NCBI RefSeq assembly: GCF_000247995.1
Contig: NZ_BAFE01000094.1
Location: 1 to 64,000 of the forward strand
Length of the DNA: 64,000 bases
DNA from: Mobilicoccus pelagius NBRC 104925
GTDB taxonomy: Bacteria; Actinomycetota; Actinomycetes; Actinomycetales; Dermatophilaceae
Reading direction: 5' to 3'
Shown: positions 7,456-14,818 of the stretch, one piece after another
Position numbering within the stretch: position 1 is the stretch's first letter
Layout of the letters: every line of letters starts with the position of its first letter
The notes under the pieces: model-generated
What the model saw: the letters and a program-made list of their open reading frames with translations, nothing else
Database searches by the model: none
Told to the model about the DNA's origin: nothing
Program-made: the position numbers and the translations under genes

Positions 7456-8247
7456 GTGCTCACGTTGATCTCGCCCGCGAAGACGCTCGACCTCGCCTCC
7501 CCACTGCCGACCCGCCGCCACACCGAGCCGCGGATGCTCGAGGAGGCGAGCGAACTCGTCGACGTCATGCGGGGCAAGAGCCCCGAGGAGCTGTCCGACC
7601 TCATGGGCATCTCCGCCGAACTCGCCGAACTCAACGTCGAGCGGTACGCCGCGTTCACCACCCCGTTCACGCCCGCGAACGCACGCCCGGCGCTCTACAC
7701 GTTCGACGGCGACGTCTACCGCGGCCTCGACGCCCGGGAGCGGTTCGACACCCGCGACCTCACCGAGGCGGGCAAGACCCTGCGGATCCTCTCCGGCCTC
7801 TATGGGCTCCTGCGCCTCCTCGACCTCATGCAGCCCTATCGCCTCGAGATGGGCACGCGGGTCGTGACCGACCGCGGCCCCTCGCTCTACGCCTGGTGGG
7901 GATCACGGATCACCGAGGCCGTCGCCGCCGACCTCGCCGCCTCACCCGGCCCCGACGTCCTCGTCGACCTCGCCTCCGAGGAGTACTCCTCCGCCGTCGA
8001 CCTCGACGCCCTCCGCGCCGACGGGGCCCGCGTCGTCGCCCCCCGCTTCGAGGACCAGGGCCCCAAGGGCGACTGGAAGGTCATCTCGTTCGCGGCCAAG
8101 CGCGCCCGCGGCATGATGGCGGGCTGGATCGTGCAGGGACGCCTCCGCTCCGCCCGCGCCCTCCGACGGTTCGACGAGGGCGGGTATGCCTACGAGCCCG
8201 AGCTCTCCACGCCCGACGTGCCGGTGTTCCGACGCCCCCGTCCGTGA
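7456..8247 (+). CDS. yaaA: Peroxide stress protein YaaA (DUF328/UPF0246)
   Basis: The family signature SPAKTLD appears at residues 6-12, followed by ALYTFDGDVYRGLDA, RILSGLYGLLRLLDLMQPYRLEMGTR and FAAKRARGMMAGWIV, all typical of YaaA. E. coli YaaA limits intracellular iron and DNA damage under hydrogen peroxide. The GTG at 7456 gives 263 residues and places SPAKTLD at the usual distance from the N-terminus (family about 257). An upstream in-frame GTG at 7423 would add 11 unconserved residues. It follows the small Cys protein closely; no peroxide regulator site was recognised. Confidence 0.9.
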   Translation: MLTLISPAKTLDLASPLPTRRHTEPRMLEEASELVDVMRGKSPEELSDLMGISAELAELNVERYAAFTTPFTPANARPALYTFDGDVYRGLDARERFDTRDLTEAGKTLRILSGLYGLLRLLDLMQPYRLEMGTRVVTDRGPSLYAWWGSRITEAVAADLAASPGPDVLVDLASEEYSSAVDLDALRADGARVVAPRFEDQGPKGDWKVISFAAKRARGMMAGWIVQGRLRSARALRRFDEGGYAYEPELSTPDVPVFRRPRP

Positions 8248-8356
8248 TCTCACGCCCCTGCGTGGGGGATTCACCGTGGGATCCACCGATCGGGATCCGC
8301 CGAGTAGGATGCATCGGCACGCATGAGGTCGGGACCCCCGGGGTAGTGAGGCAGGC

Positions 8357-8671
8357 GTGAGTGAGATCCCCGGACCCCGCGACGCCGACGGACGCCCCCA
8401 GGACCACGTGCCGGGGCGCGACAACGGCTCCTTCGGCAACGGTTCCGACAACACCTACGGACGCGGTGAGGTGTCCGACGACTTCGGCGCGCCGCAGGAG
8501 CGGCGCGGCGGGTTCTCGACGTTCCCGTTCCCGAGCTACTCGACGACCACGCGTAACGGCACCGGCATCACCGTCGCCGGCTGCTGCCTCCCGCTGCCGC
8601 TCGGCTGCCTGACCCTCACCCTCTCCGCCGCGGGCTACGCCTCCTACCGGATGCTCCGCACCCGCCTCTGA
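8357..8671 (+). CDS. Small hypothetical protein with a C-terminal membrane segment
   Basis: A 104-residue protein from a GTG preceded by GTGAGGCAGGC. The first 70 residues are polar and Gly/Asn/Asp-rich (GSFGNGSDNTYGRG). The end is one hydrophobic segment rich in Cys, Leu and Gly (TVAGCCLPLPLGCLTLTLSAAGYASYRML split over one helix). I do not recognise the family. Codon use matches its neighbours, and it is followed by a strong hairpin. It could be a small tail-anchored envelope protein. Confidence 0.6.
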   Translation: MSEIPGPRDADGRPQDHVPGRDNGSFGNGSDNTYGRGEVSDDFGAPQERRGGFSTFPFPSYSTTTRNGTGITVAGCCLPLPLGCLTLTLSAAGYASYRMLRTRL

Positions 8672-8686
8672 CCTTTCTGAGTCCGC

Positions 8687-8727
8687 CGACGACGCCGCGT
8701 CCCTCATCGAGGGGTGCGGCGTCGTCG
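8687..8727. terminator. Bidirectional terminator hairpin
   Basis: CGACGACGCCGC at 8687-8698 pairs exactly with 8716-8727, with extra CCCT/AGGG pairing inside. It lies between the plus-strand small membrane gene (ending 8671) and the minus-strand carotenoid operon (ending 8786), so it can stop both. Confidence 0.75.
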
Positions 8728-8785
8728 CGTCTCGGCCCACGTTCCGAGTGGCGGCAGGGGTGGCAGGAGCTGCAGGGGGGTGCGG

Positions 8786-10264
8786 TCAGCGCGCCGCGGG
8801 CAGGTAGTCCTCGACGCGGCGGGCGGCGAGCTTGCCTGAGACGAGGACCATCGGCACGCCGACGCCCGGCACGGTGCCGGACCCGGCGAAGAACAGGCCC
8901 GGTCGGCGGCGGTCGACGTTGGCGGGGCGGAACGGGCCCGTCTGGGAGAACGTGTGGGCGAGGGCGAACGGGGTGCCGCCCGCCATGCCCTGACGTGCCC
9001 AGTCGGTGGGGTCGACGAGGTGTTCGGTGACGATGTCGGTGGGGTAGCCCGCCTGCGCGAGGAACGCCTCGAGATCCTCGCGGACACGCGGCCGTTCGAC
9101 CTCCCAGTCGATCCGGCCCGCCGTGAGGTTGGGCACCGGTTCGAGGACGTAGAGCGTCGAACAGCCCTCGGGGGCGGCGCCCTCGTCGTCGAGGGAGGGG
9201 ACGGTGACGAGGCGGGACGGGTCGGCCATGCGCACGCCGCGGTCGAGGAGGTCGTCGAACGACTCCTCCCAGGCGTGCCCGAAGTGGATGTTGTGGTGGG
9301 CGACGTCGCTCGGCACGCCGCGGACGCCGACGTGCCACACGACGGCCGACGGCGAGTACCGCGGGGAGCGCAGGACGCGGGGCGGTACGAGGTCGGGCAG
9401 CAGCCGGTCGTAGGCGGTGGGGGTGTCGATCGTGCAGATCACCGCGTCGGCGGCGAGACGCTCGCCACCGGCGACCTCGACGCCCGCGACCGCGCCGTCG
9501 CGGCGGGTGAGGACCCGCTCGATCCGTGAGTCGTAGCAGAACTCGACCCCGGCCGCCGCGGCCGCCCGCGCCATCGCCTCGGGCACCTCGCGCATGCCGC
9601 CGCGGGGGAACCACACGCCCTCGATGGAGTCCATGTACGTGATGACGGCATAGATCGCGAGGGCCTGCTCGGGTGCGAGGCCTGCGTACATCGCCTGGAA
9701 CGAGAAGAGGCGGTGCAGTCGCGGGTCGGCGAACCGGTTCTTGATCGCCGGCCCGAGCCGCCCGAAGCCGCCGAGCCGCACGAGCCGCGCCGCAGCCGCG
9801 GGGTTGCGCAGCAGGTCGAGGGGGGTGTCGTAGTTCGTGTCGATGAAGTTCGGCATCTCGACCTCGTAGAGCGTGCGCAGCCACACGACGAAGTCGTCGA
9901 ACGCCGCCGCGTCGGCCGCGCCGCACTCGCGGGCGATCTCCTCGCGCATGGCCTCGTGGCCGTGACGCACGAGGATCGTCGAGCCGTCGGCGAACCGGGC
10001 CCGGTAGGCGGGGTCGAGGAGCTGGAGGTCGAGGACGTCCTCGGCGCGGGTGCCCACGGCGCGCATCGCCTCGTCGACGAGGTTCGTCATCGTGAGGACG
10101 GTGGGGCCGGTGTCGAACGTGAAGCCGTCCTGCTCGAGGCGGATGCCGCGACCGCCGGGCGCGTGGGCCGCCTCGACGACGGTGACCTCGTGGCCGAGAC
10201 CCCGCACCTGGCAGGCGGCCGAGAGCCCGGCGAGACCGGCTCCGATGACGATGACGTGGGACAC
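8786..10264 (-). CDS. crtI: Phytoene desaturase CrtI
   Basis: A 492-residue FAD enzyme. It has an N-terminal dinucleotide fold (VIVIGAGLAGLSAA), an early GGRG motif, the conserved FDTGPTVLTM segment and a C-terminal FAD-contact region (GLFFAGSGTVPGVGVPMVLVSGKLAA). This is the bacterial CrtI pattern; the enzyme converts phytoene to lycopene at the membrane by successive desaturations. It starts at a GTG after GAGGAGACCCCC and is the last gene of the operon, 102 bases after crtE. That spacer is unusually C-rich on the transcribed sense strand. The number of desaturation steps cannot be read from sequence. Confidence 0.92.
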   Translation of the reverse strand: MSHVIVIGAGLAGLSAACQVRGLGHEVTVVEAAHAPGGRGIRLEQDGFTFDTGPTVLTMTNLVDEAMRAVGTRAEDVLDLQLLDPAYRARFADGSTILVRHGHEAMREEIARECGAADAAAFDDFVVWLRTLYEVEMPNFIDTNYDTPLDLLRNPAAAARLVRLGGFGRLGPAIKNRFADPRLHRLFSFQAMYAGLAPEQALAIYAVITYMDSIEGVWFPRGGMREVPEAMARAAAAAGVEFCYDSRIERVLTRRDGAVAGVEVAGGERLAADAVICTIDTPTAYDRLLPDLVPPRVLRSPRYSPSAVVWHVGVRGVPSDVAHHNIHFGHAWEESFDDLLDRGVRMADPSRLVTVPSLDDEGAAPEGCSTLYVLEPVPNLTAGRIDWEVERPRVREDLEAFLAQAGYPTDIVTEHLVDPTDWARQGMAGGTPFALAHTFSQTGPFRPANVDRRRPGLFFAGSGTVPGVGVPMVLVSGKLAARRVEDYLPAAR

Positions 10265-10366
10265 GGGGGTCTCCTCGGGCTGAAGGGGCAGGGCTTCGGG
10301 TGGTCGCCGGTGGGTCGGTGCCGGTCGGCGGTGGCGGATCGGTGGTGGCGGGGTGGTGGTGGCGGG
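10265..10366 (-). promoter_or_regulatory. C-rich crtE-crtI spacer
   Basis: On the operon's sense strand this spacer is dominated by CCACC/CCGCC repeats and is nearly free of G runs over about 75 bases. The opposite strand has many GG and GGG runs. It is the only large gap in an otherwise overlapping operon. C-rich, G-poor RNA could be loaded by Rho, and the other strand could form G-quadruplexes; both are inferences. Confidence 0.35.
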
Positions 10367-11557
10367 TCAGTGGTGGCGGCGGGCGACGGACCGGGCGAGG
10401 CCGGTGAGCGCCGCGCGGACACGGGGGTGGGTGCGGTCGGCGAGGGCGGTGAGGGCGTCGTCGACGTGTCGGTCGAGTTCGGCCTCGGCGATGGCCCGCA
10501 CGCCGGCGGCGTCCATCGCGGCGACGAGGTCGCGGATCTCGCTCTCGTCGGGGGAACGGTCGGCGCCGAGCGTCGCCGACACCTGCCCGTCGAGCTCCTG
10601 CTCGGCGAGACCGAGGACGATCGTCGGCTTGCGCTGGGCGATGTCGTCGCCGACGGGCTTGCCGGTGACGTGCGGCTCGCCCCATACGCCGAGGATGTCG
10701 TCGGCGAGGGCGAACGCCTCCCCGACGTGGTGGCCGAACGTGCTCAACCATTCGGGGCACGGCTCGTCGGGGGCGGCGAGGAGCGCGCCGAGTTCGAGGG
10801 GGCGGGTGATCGTGTACGCGGCGGACTTGCGTTCGGCGACGCGGCGGGTGCTCGCGGCGTCGAAGCGGCCCTCCTCGGCGAAGACGACGTCGAGGCGTTG
10901 ACCGTGGACGAGTTCGACGACGAGCGCGTCCCACGCGGCGAGGACCGACGGCGGCAGCCCCCGCACCTGTTGCTGGGCGAGGGCGAACGCGAGGTCGCCT
11001 GCGAGGACGGCGATGCTCTCGCCGAACCGTCGGGCCCGGCCGCCGCCCGCGGGGGTGGCGGCGGCGCCCTCGTCGAGTCCGACGCGGCGGGCGACGTCGA
11101 CGTGGGCGGTGGGGCGGCCGCGGCGGGTGGCGGCCTCGTCCATGACGTCGTCCTGGAGGAGCCCGAACACGTGGAGGAGTTCGACCGCGGCGGCGAGGTG
11201 GGCGAGGTCGCTGCACGTCGAGGAGTCGATGAGTTCGACGGGGTCGGGGCCGTCGCCCGTGTGGTGGGTGCTCGTCACGCGGGCGAGGAACCCGAGCTGG
11301 ACGACCCGGGGGCGGATGAACTTGCCGCCCGCGCGGACGAGGTCGTCGATGATGCGTTCGAGGCGGGTGGCCGCATCGAGGCTCGACGGCGGGAGTCCGG
11401 CGACGGCCTCGTGCTGGGCGGCGCCGCTGCGGGCGAGGGCGTCGTCGATCGTCGCGAGGACGGCGGGGACGAACGCCTCGACGAGCCGGTCGATGCGCTC
11501 GCCGGTGGCCCAGGAGCCGTGGACGCCGACGGTGCGCTCAGGCGTCGTTCCGCTCAC
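10367..11557 (-). CDS. crtE: Geranylgeranyl diphosphate synthase CrtE (polyprenyl synthetase)
   Basis: A 396-residue all-helical prenyltransferase. The first aspartate-rich motif is DDVMD (residues 136-140) followed by RRGRPT; the second is DDILG (286-290). GKFIRP near residue 79 binds diphosphate. It should condense IPP with allylic diphosphates to GGPP, the precursor for the CrtB domain in the same operon. The GTG at 11557 overlaps the end of crtU by 20 bases, so coupling is likely. Chain length is inferred from context. A His/Gly/Asp-rich insert (about 96-112) is less conserved. Confidence 0.9.
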   Translation of the reverse strand: MSGTTPERTVGVHGSWATGERIDRLVEAFVPAVLATIDDALARSGAAQHEAVAGLPPSSLDAATRLERIIDDLVRAGGKFIRPRVVQLGFLARVTSTHHTGDGPDPVELIDSSTCSDLAHLAAAVELLHVFGLLQDDVMDEAATRRGRPTAHVDVARRVGLDEGAAATPAGGGRARRFGESIAVLAGDLAFALAQQQVRGLPPSVLAAWDALVVELVHGQRLDVVFAEEGRFDAASTRRVAERKSAAYTITRPLELGALLAAPDEPCPEWLSTFGHHVGEAFALADDILGVWGEPHVTGKPVGDDIAQRKPTIVLGLAEQELDGQVSATLGADRSPDESEIRDLVAAMDAAGVRAIAEAELDRHVDDALTALADRTHPRVRAALTGLARSVARRHH

Positions 11558-13202
11558 GTCGGCCACCCCCTCGGGGTCGGAGGCGGGCCGCGGCACGCAG
11601 CGCGGAGGTCGCCGCGGGGAAGCGCGCCGTGGTGGGGGCGCTCCACAGGTCGTGGCCGGGCAGCCCCCAGCCGGTGAGCAGGTGGTTCGCGGCCTGGAAC
11701 CCCGTCGTCGCGGCCCGCTCCATGAGCGAGACGGGCAGCTCGCAGCGGATCCCGTCACCGGCGAGGACGACGTCGGCGTCGGGCGTGACGACGCCGGGAC
11801 GCTCCGCCCACGGGTCGGTGCCGGCGAGCGGGCAGTCACGCTCGACGAGGACCTCCTCGTGGACGACGCGGGCGCCCTCGAGCTCGGGGTGGAGCCGGTC
11901 GAGCTGTGCCCGGAGGTCGGCGAGGACGGTCTCGTCGGTGACATCGTCGGGTACGGCGTAGGCGTGGAGTTCGACGACGCTGCCGCCGGTGCGGCGCGCC
12001 CAGTCGGCGGCGCCGTCCTCGAAGAGGTGGAGGGCGCTCACGTTGTCGAGATACCCGAGTGCGGCGGTGCCGACGAACGGGGCGGTGCCCCCGCGCATCG
12101 GGGCCTCGAACCACAGCCGCTGGACGACGAATCGCGGTGCGATGCGGCCCCGCTCGACCGCCGCGAGCCATGTCTTGTCGCCGAGCTCGGGGCTCGCGGC
12201 GACGATCCCCTGGAGTGCGGCCCGGTCGGTGGCGAGGACGACGGCGTCGACCGGACCGACCTCCGCCAGGGCGCCGTTCACGTCGTCGCGGTCGGTGACG
12301 ACGTGGAGTCGCCCCGCCTCGTCGCGCTCGACGCGCTGCACGCGCACCCCGGTGTGCGTGCGGGTGCCGAGCCGGTACAGCAGCTGACCGAGCGGCGCCC
12401 ACCAGCACGTGTCGAAGTCGTCGGCGGAGACGTCGAAGAGGAGCCCCTCGGCCGAGCCGAGGAAGTACGTGTGGAACATCCCGACGAGCTCGCCGGCGGA
12501 GAACTCCCGCGGGTCGGCGAAGAAGCTCCGCGCGAACACCTCGAGCGCGAGGTGCCGCATCCCCTCGGGGAACCGGAGCGCGTCGAGGAGGTCCTGGGCG
12601 CTCACGCCGTCGTACTCGACGAACGTGCGGGGGAAGTCGACGTCGAGCAGGCCGAGGGCACGGTCGACGTCGACCTCGGGCAGGTCGGTGAGGTCGAAGC
12701 TCGGGCTCTGCGCGACGAACCCGAGGATGTTGAACGGCGGCCGGGTCGGCACCGTCGTGAACGAGTCGCGGGAGCCGTCGCCGTGGACGAGGGGGTAGTC
12801 CTCGATGGGCCGCAGCCGCGAGAGGTCGGGGTCGACGCGACGCAGCAGCGCGCGGAGGTTGTAGTACTGCCGGAAGAACGCGTGGAACCCGCGGCTCATG
12901 TGCTGGGGCGCCTGCTCGGCTCCCGCCTCCGGCACGTCGACGGGCCAGGCACGCACCCGTCCGCCGAGCTGTGGCTCCGCCTCGAGGAGGCTCACCCGCA
13001 CGCCGCGTTCGGCGAGGCCGACGGCCGCGGTGACGCCCGCGATGCCGCCGCCGACGACGACGACGTGGCGGGGCGCCTCGGATGCGTCGGACAGGGACGC
13101 CGTGGCGCCGGGTCGTGGTGCCCGGTGGAGTTCGGCGCGTGGGTCGACGCCGGGCGTCCAGCGGCGGGCGCGGCGGAGGGGGAAGGGTGCCCGGGAGGTC
13201 AC
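11538..13202 (-). CDS. crtU: CrtU-type beta-carotene desaturase/methyltransferase (aromatic ring formation)
   Basis: A 554-residue FAD-dependent oxidoreductase with VVVVGGGIAGVTAA, LGGRV, and the hallmark MSRGFHAFFRQYYNLR stretch of actinobacterial CrtU. The C-terminal FAD contact reads VLAGDGIRCELPVSLMERAATTG. CrtU desaturates the beta-ionone ring and shifts a methyl group to give aromatic end groups, converting beta-carotene to isorenieratene. The GTG at 13202 overlaps the crtT stop as GTGA. About 45 residues precede the FAD motif, a modest extension. CrtI-like relatives exist, but FHAFFRQYYNLR favours CrtU. Confidence 0.85.
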   Translation of the reverse strand: MTSRAPFPLRRARRWTPGVDPRAELHRAPRPGATASLSDASEAPRHVVVVGGGIAGVTAAVGLAERGVRVSLLEAEPQLGGRVRAWPVDVPEAGAEQAPQHMSRGFHAFFRQYYNLRALLRRVDPDLSRLRPIEDYPLVHGDGSRDSFTTVPTRPPFNILGFVAQSPSFDLTDLPEVDVDRALGLLDVDFPRTFVEYDGVSAQDLLDALRFPEGMRHLALEVFARSFFADPREFSAGELVGMFHTYFLGSAEGLLFDVSADDFDTCWWAPLGQLLYRLGTRTHTGVRVQRVERDEAGRLHVVTDRDDVNGALAEVGPVDAVVLATDRAALQGIVAASPELGDKTWLAAVERGRIAPRFVVQRLWFEAPMRGGTAPFVGTAALGYLDNVSALHLFEDGAADWARRTGGSVVELHAYAVPDDVTDETVLADLRAQLDRLHPELEGARVVHEEVLVERDCPLAGTDPWAERPGVVTPDADVVLAGDGIRCELPVSLMERAATTGFQAANHLLTGWGLPGHDLWSAPTTARFPAATSALRAAARLRPRGGGRRERNDA

Positions 13203-13942
13203 GGCCGTCGCCCCCAGAGGGTGCGGACCATGCCGGACTGCCACCCCGGCACGGGGCGCAGGCCGACGTCGGTGAACCCGGCGCGGGTGAGGCGCTCCTG
13301 CAGCTGCTCGTCGCTGTCGAACTCGAGGACGCTGCGCCACAGGTAGGTGAAGAGGTTCGGCCGCTTGCGGGTGACGATCGCCGCGGACGGGATGATGATC
13401 CCCCACGACAGCGCCGTCCACGCGGCGACGTCGAGCGGGCGCCCGGCGACGCCGTAGTCGTGGACGACGAGCACGCCGCCGGGGCGGAGGCTCCGCCACA
13501 CGTGGTGGAGAAACGCGTCGCGGTCGGGCACGTTGCGCAGGAGGTAGGCGGCGAACACCGCGTCGTAGCGGGTGCCGGCGTCGGGGAGGTCCTCGGCCTG
13601 GGCGTGGGTGAAGCTCACCGAGTCGGGCCACTCCTTGGCGCGGGCGGCCTCGAGCATCCCGGCCGAGCCGTCGACGCCCTCGACCCGGAACGGGCTGCCC
13701 GTCTCCCGCAGCGCGGCGAGGAGCGCGCTCGTCGAGGCGCCCGACCCGCAGCCGAGATCGGCGATCTGCAGGGGCTCCTCGCCCGGCGCCGGTCGGCGCG
13801 CGAGCATGCCGGTGAGGACCCGGGCGGAGGACCGCAGCTGGGCGGCGTACCCGGGCGACATACCGGTGAGGCGGTCGTAGTGGAGTCCGACCTCGTCGAA
13901 CGCCGGGGCGACCGTCGAGTCCTTCGCGGAGATGGGGGTCAC
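13199..13942 (-). CDS. crtT: CrtT-like SAM-dependent methyltransferase
   Basis: A 247-residue class I methyltransferase. Motif I is IADLGCGSGAST, motif II VEGVDGSAGMLEAAR, and motif IV-like AVFAAYLLRNV, with a LRPGGVLVVHDYG post-motif. UbiE-like methyltransferases called CrtT sit beside crtY and crtU in streptomycete isorenieratene clusters; their substrate is not settled to my knowledge. The gene overlaps crtYd upstream (GTGA) and crtU downstream (GTGA), tying it to the pathway. An O-methylation of a hydroxylated carotenoid, possibly made by the Rieske domain, is conceivable but unproven. Confidence 0.75.
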   Translation of the reverse strand: MTPISAKDSTVAPAFDEVGLHYDRLTGMSPGYAAQLRSSARVLTGMLARRPAPGEEPLQIADLGCGSGASTSALLAALRETGSPFRVEGVDGSAGMLEAARAKEWPDSVSFTHAQAEDLPDAGTRYDAVFAAYLLRNVPDRDAFLHHVWRSLRPGGVLVVHDYGVAGRPLDVAAWTALSWGIIIPSAAIVTRKRPNLFTYLWRSVLEFDSDEQLQERLTRAGFTDVGLRPVPGWQSGMVRTLWGRRP

Positions 13943-14397
13943 GACGGCTCCTCGTCGAGCGGGCGGGTGGGGGTGATGGTGCCGGTCGCGCCGGGCGCGC
14001 TCCGGTGCGTGGCGTGGTTCTCGGTGCGCGTCCGGGCGAGGGCGCGGCGCTGGGCGCGGGCGGCGGCGCGGCTCTCCGTGTGGGTCTCGGTCGCGTGCCG
14101 GGAGCCGGCCCGGACCCAGAGGAGGATCGTCAGCGTCACCATCGAGAACCCGAAGAGGAAGTCCTCGATCGGGATGTCCCACGGGACTCGCACACCGAGG
14201 TGGTGCTGCGGGGCGTAGAGGACGATCGGGGCGTCGAGCTTGGTGAGCCAACCGTCGACGAGGATCTGGAAGAACCCGACGATCGCCATGCTCAGCCAGT
14301 AGCGGGCGGTGCGGAACAGGCCGGTGCGCCAGTGCCATTCGAGGGCGAGGACGACGCACACCGAGACGGCGGCGAGGACGGTGTACTCAGGCATCAT
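13939..14397 (-). CDS. crtYd: Lycopene cyclase subunit CrtYd
   Basis: A 152-residue membrane protein with three helices and the conserved cyclase-domain signature HLGVRVPWDIPIEDFLFGFSM. With CrtYc it forms the heterodimeric lycopene beta-cyclase of actinobacteria. The ATG at 14397 is chosen because it starts immediately before the first helix (EYTVLAAVSV); a second ATG lies one codon later. It overlaps crtYc by 11 bases and crtT by 4. The last 45 residues are a polar, Arg/Thr/His-rich tail not seen in the core domain. Confidence 0.88.
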   Translation of the reverse strand: MMPEYTVLAAVSVCVVLALEWHWRTGLFRTARYWLSMAIVGFFQILVDGWLTKLDAPIVLYAPQHHLGVRVPWDIPIEDFLFGFSMVTLTILLWVRAGSRHATETHTESRAAARAQRRALARTRTENHATHRSAPGATGTITPTRPLDEEPS

Positions 14398-14818
14398 CGT
14401 GACCCTCCTCGAGCGTGTTCGCGTGCGTCCGTGTCCCGTGCTCGCCCCGCGCCGGGTGCCCGGCACGACGACCGCGGAGGCGGCCGACGAGGTCGAGCAC
14501 GGTGCCGACGGCGCCGTAGGTGAGGAGGCCGCAGATCGGGATCGCGACGAAGAAGACGAGCTCCTCGACGGGCATGTCGACGACCGGCACGAGCCATCCC
14601 GTCATGAATCGCGGCGAGTACCACCAGTGCCCGCGGACGATGCCGAACACGTCCCAGACGGAGAACACGAGGACGACGGGCAGGAGTGCCGCGAGGAGAC
14701 GCCGCGGCCTGCGGTAGACGCCCGCGCGGAGGAACAGCTCCAGCGGCAGGGTGATGAGCAGGCAGGCCGCCATGAGGAGCAGGTACTGGTAGGGGTCCCA
14801 GGCGGTGTCCCACTTCAC
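14387..14818 (-). CDS. crtYc: Lycopene cyclase subunit CrtYc
   Basis: A 143-residue integral membrane protein: YQYLLLMAACLLITLPLELF, then WDVFGIVRGHWWYSPRFMTGW and the PVEELVFFV motif, the CrtYc counterpart of the acidic motif in CrtYd. The pair cyclises lycopene to beta-carotene. The GTG at 14818 overlaps the stop of the crtB/Rieske gene. The C-terminal 30 residues are basic and cytoplasmic in character. A split cyclase rather than a single CrtL/CrtY is typical of Brevibacterium- and Mycobacterium-type pathways. Confidence 0.88.
   Translation of the reverse strand: MKWDTAWDPYQYLLLMAACLLITLPLELFLRAGVYRRPRRLLAALLPVVLVFSVWDVFGIVRGHWWYSPRFMTGWLVPVVDMPVEELVFFVAIPICGLLTYGAVGTVLDLVGRLRGRRAGHPARGEHGTRTHANTLEEGHDDA

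Noticed and set aside
8616-11216. 866-codon open frame covering crtI and crtE
   Set aside because: Extremely Arg/Pro-rich shadow of the carotenoid genes.
9713-11677. 654-codon plus-strand frame rich in Gly/Glu/Val
   Set aside because: Antisense of crtI and crtE; absence of a start context and of any domain.
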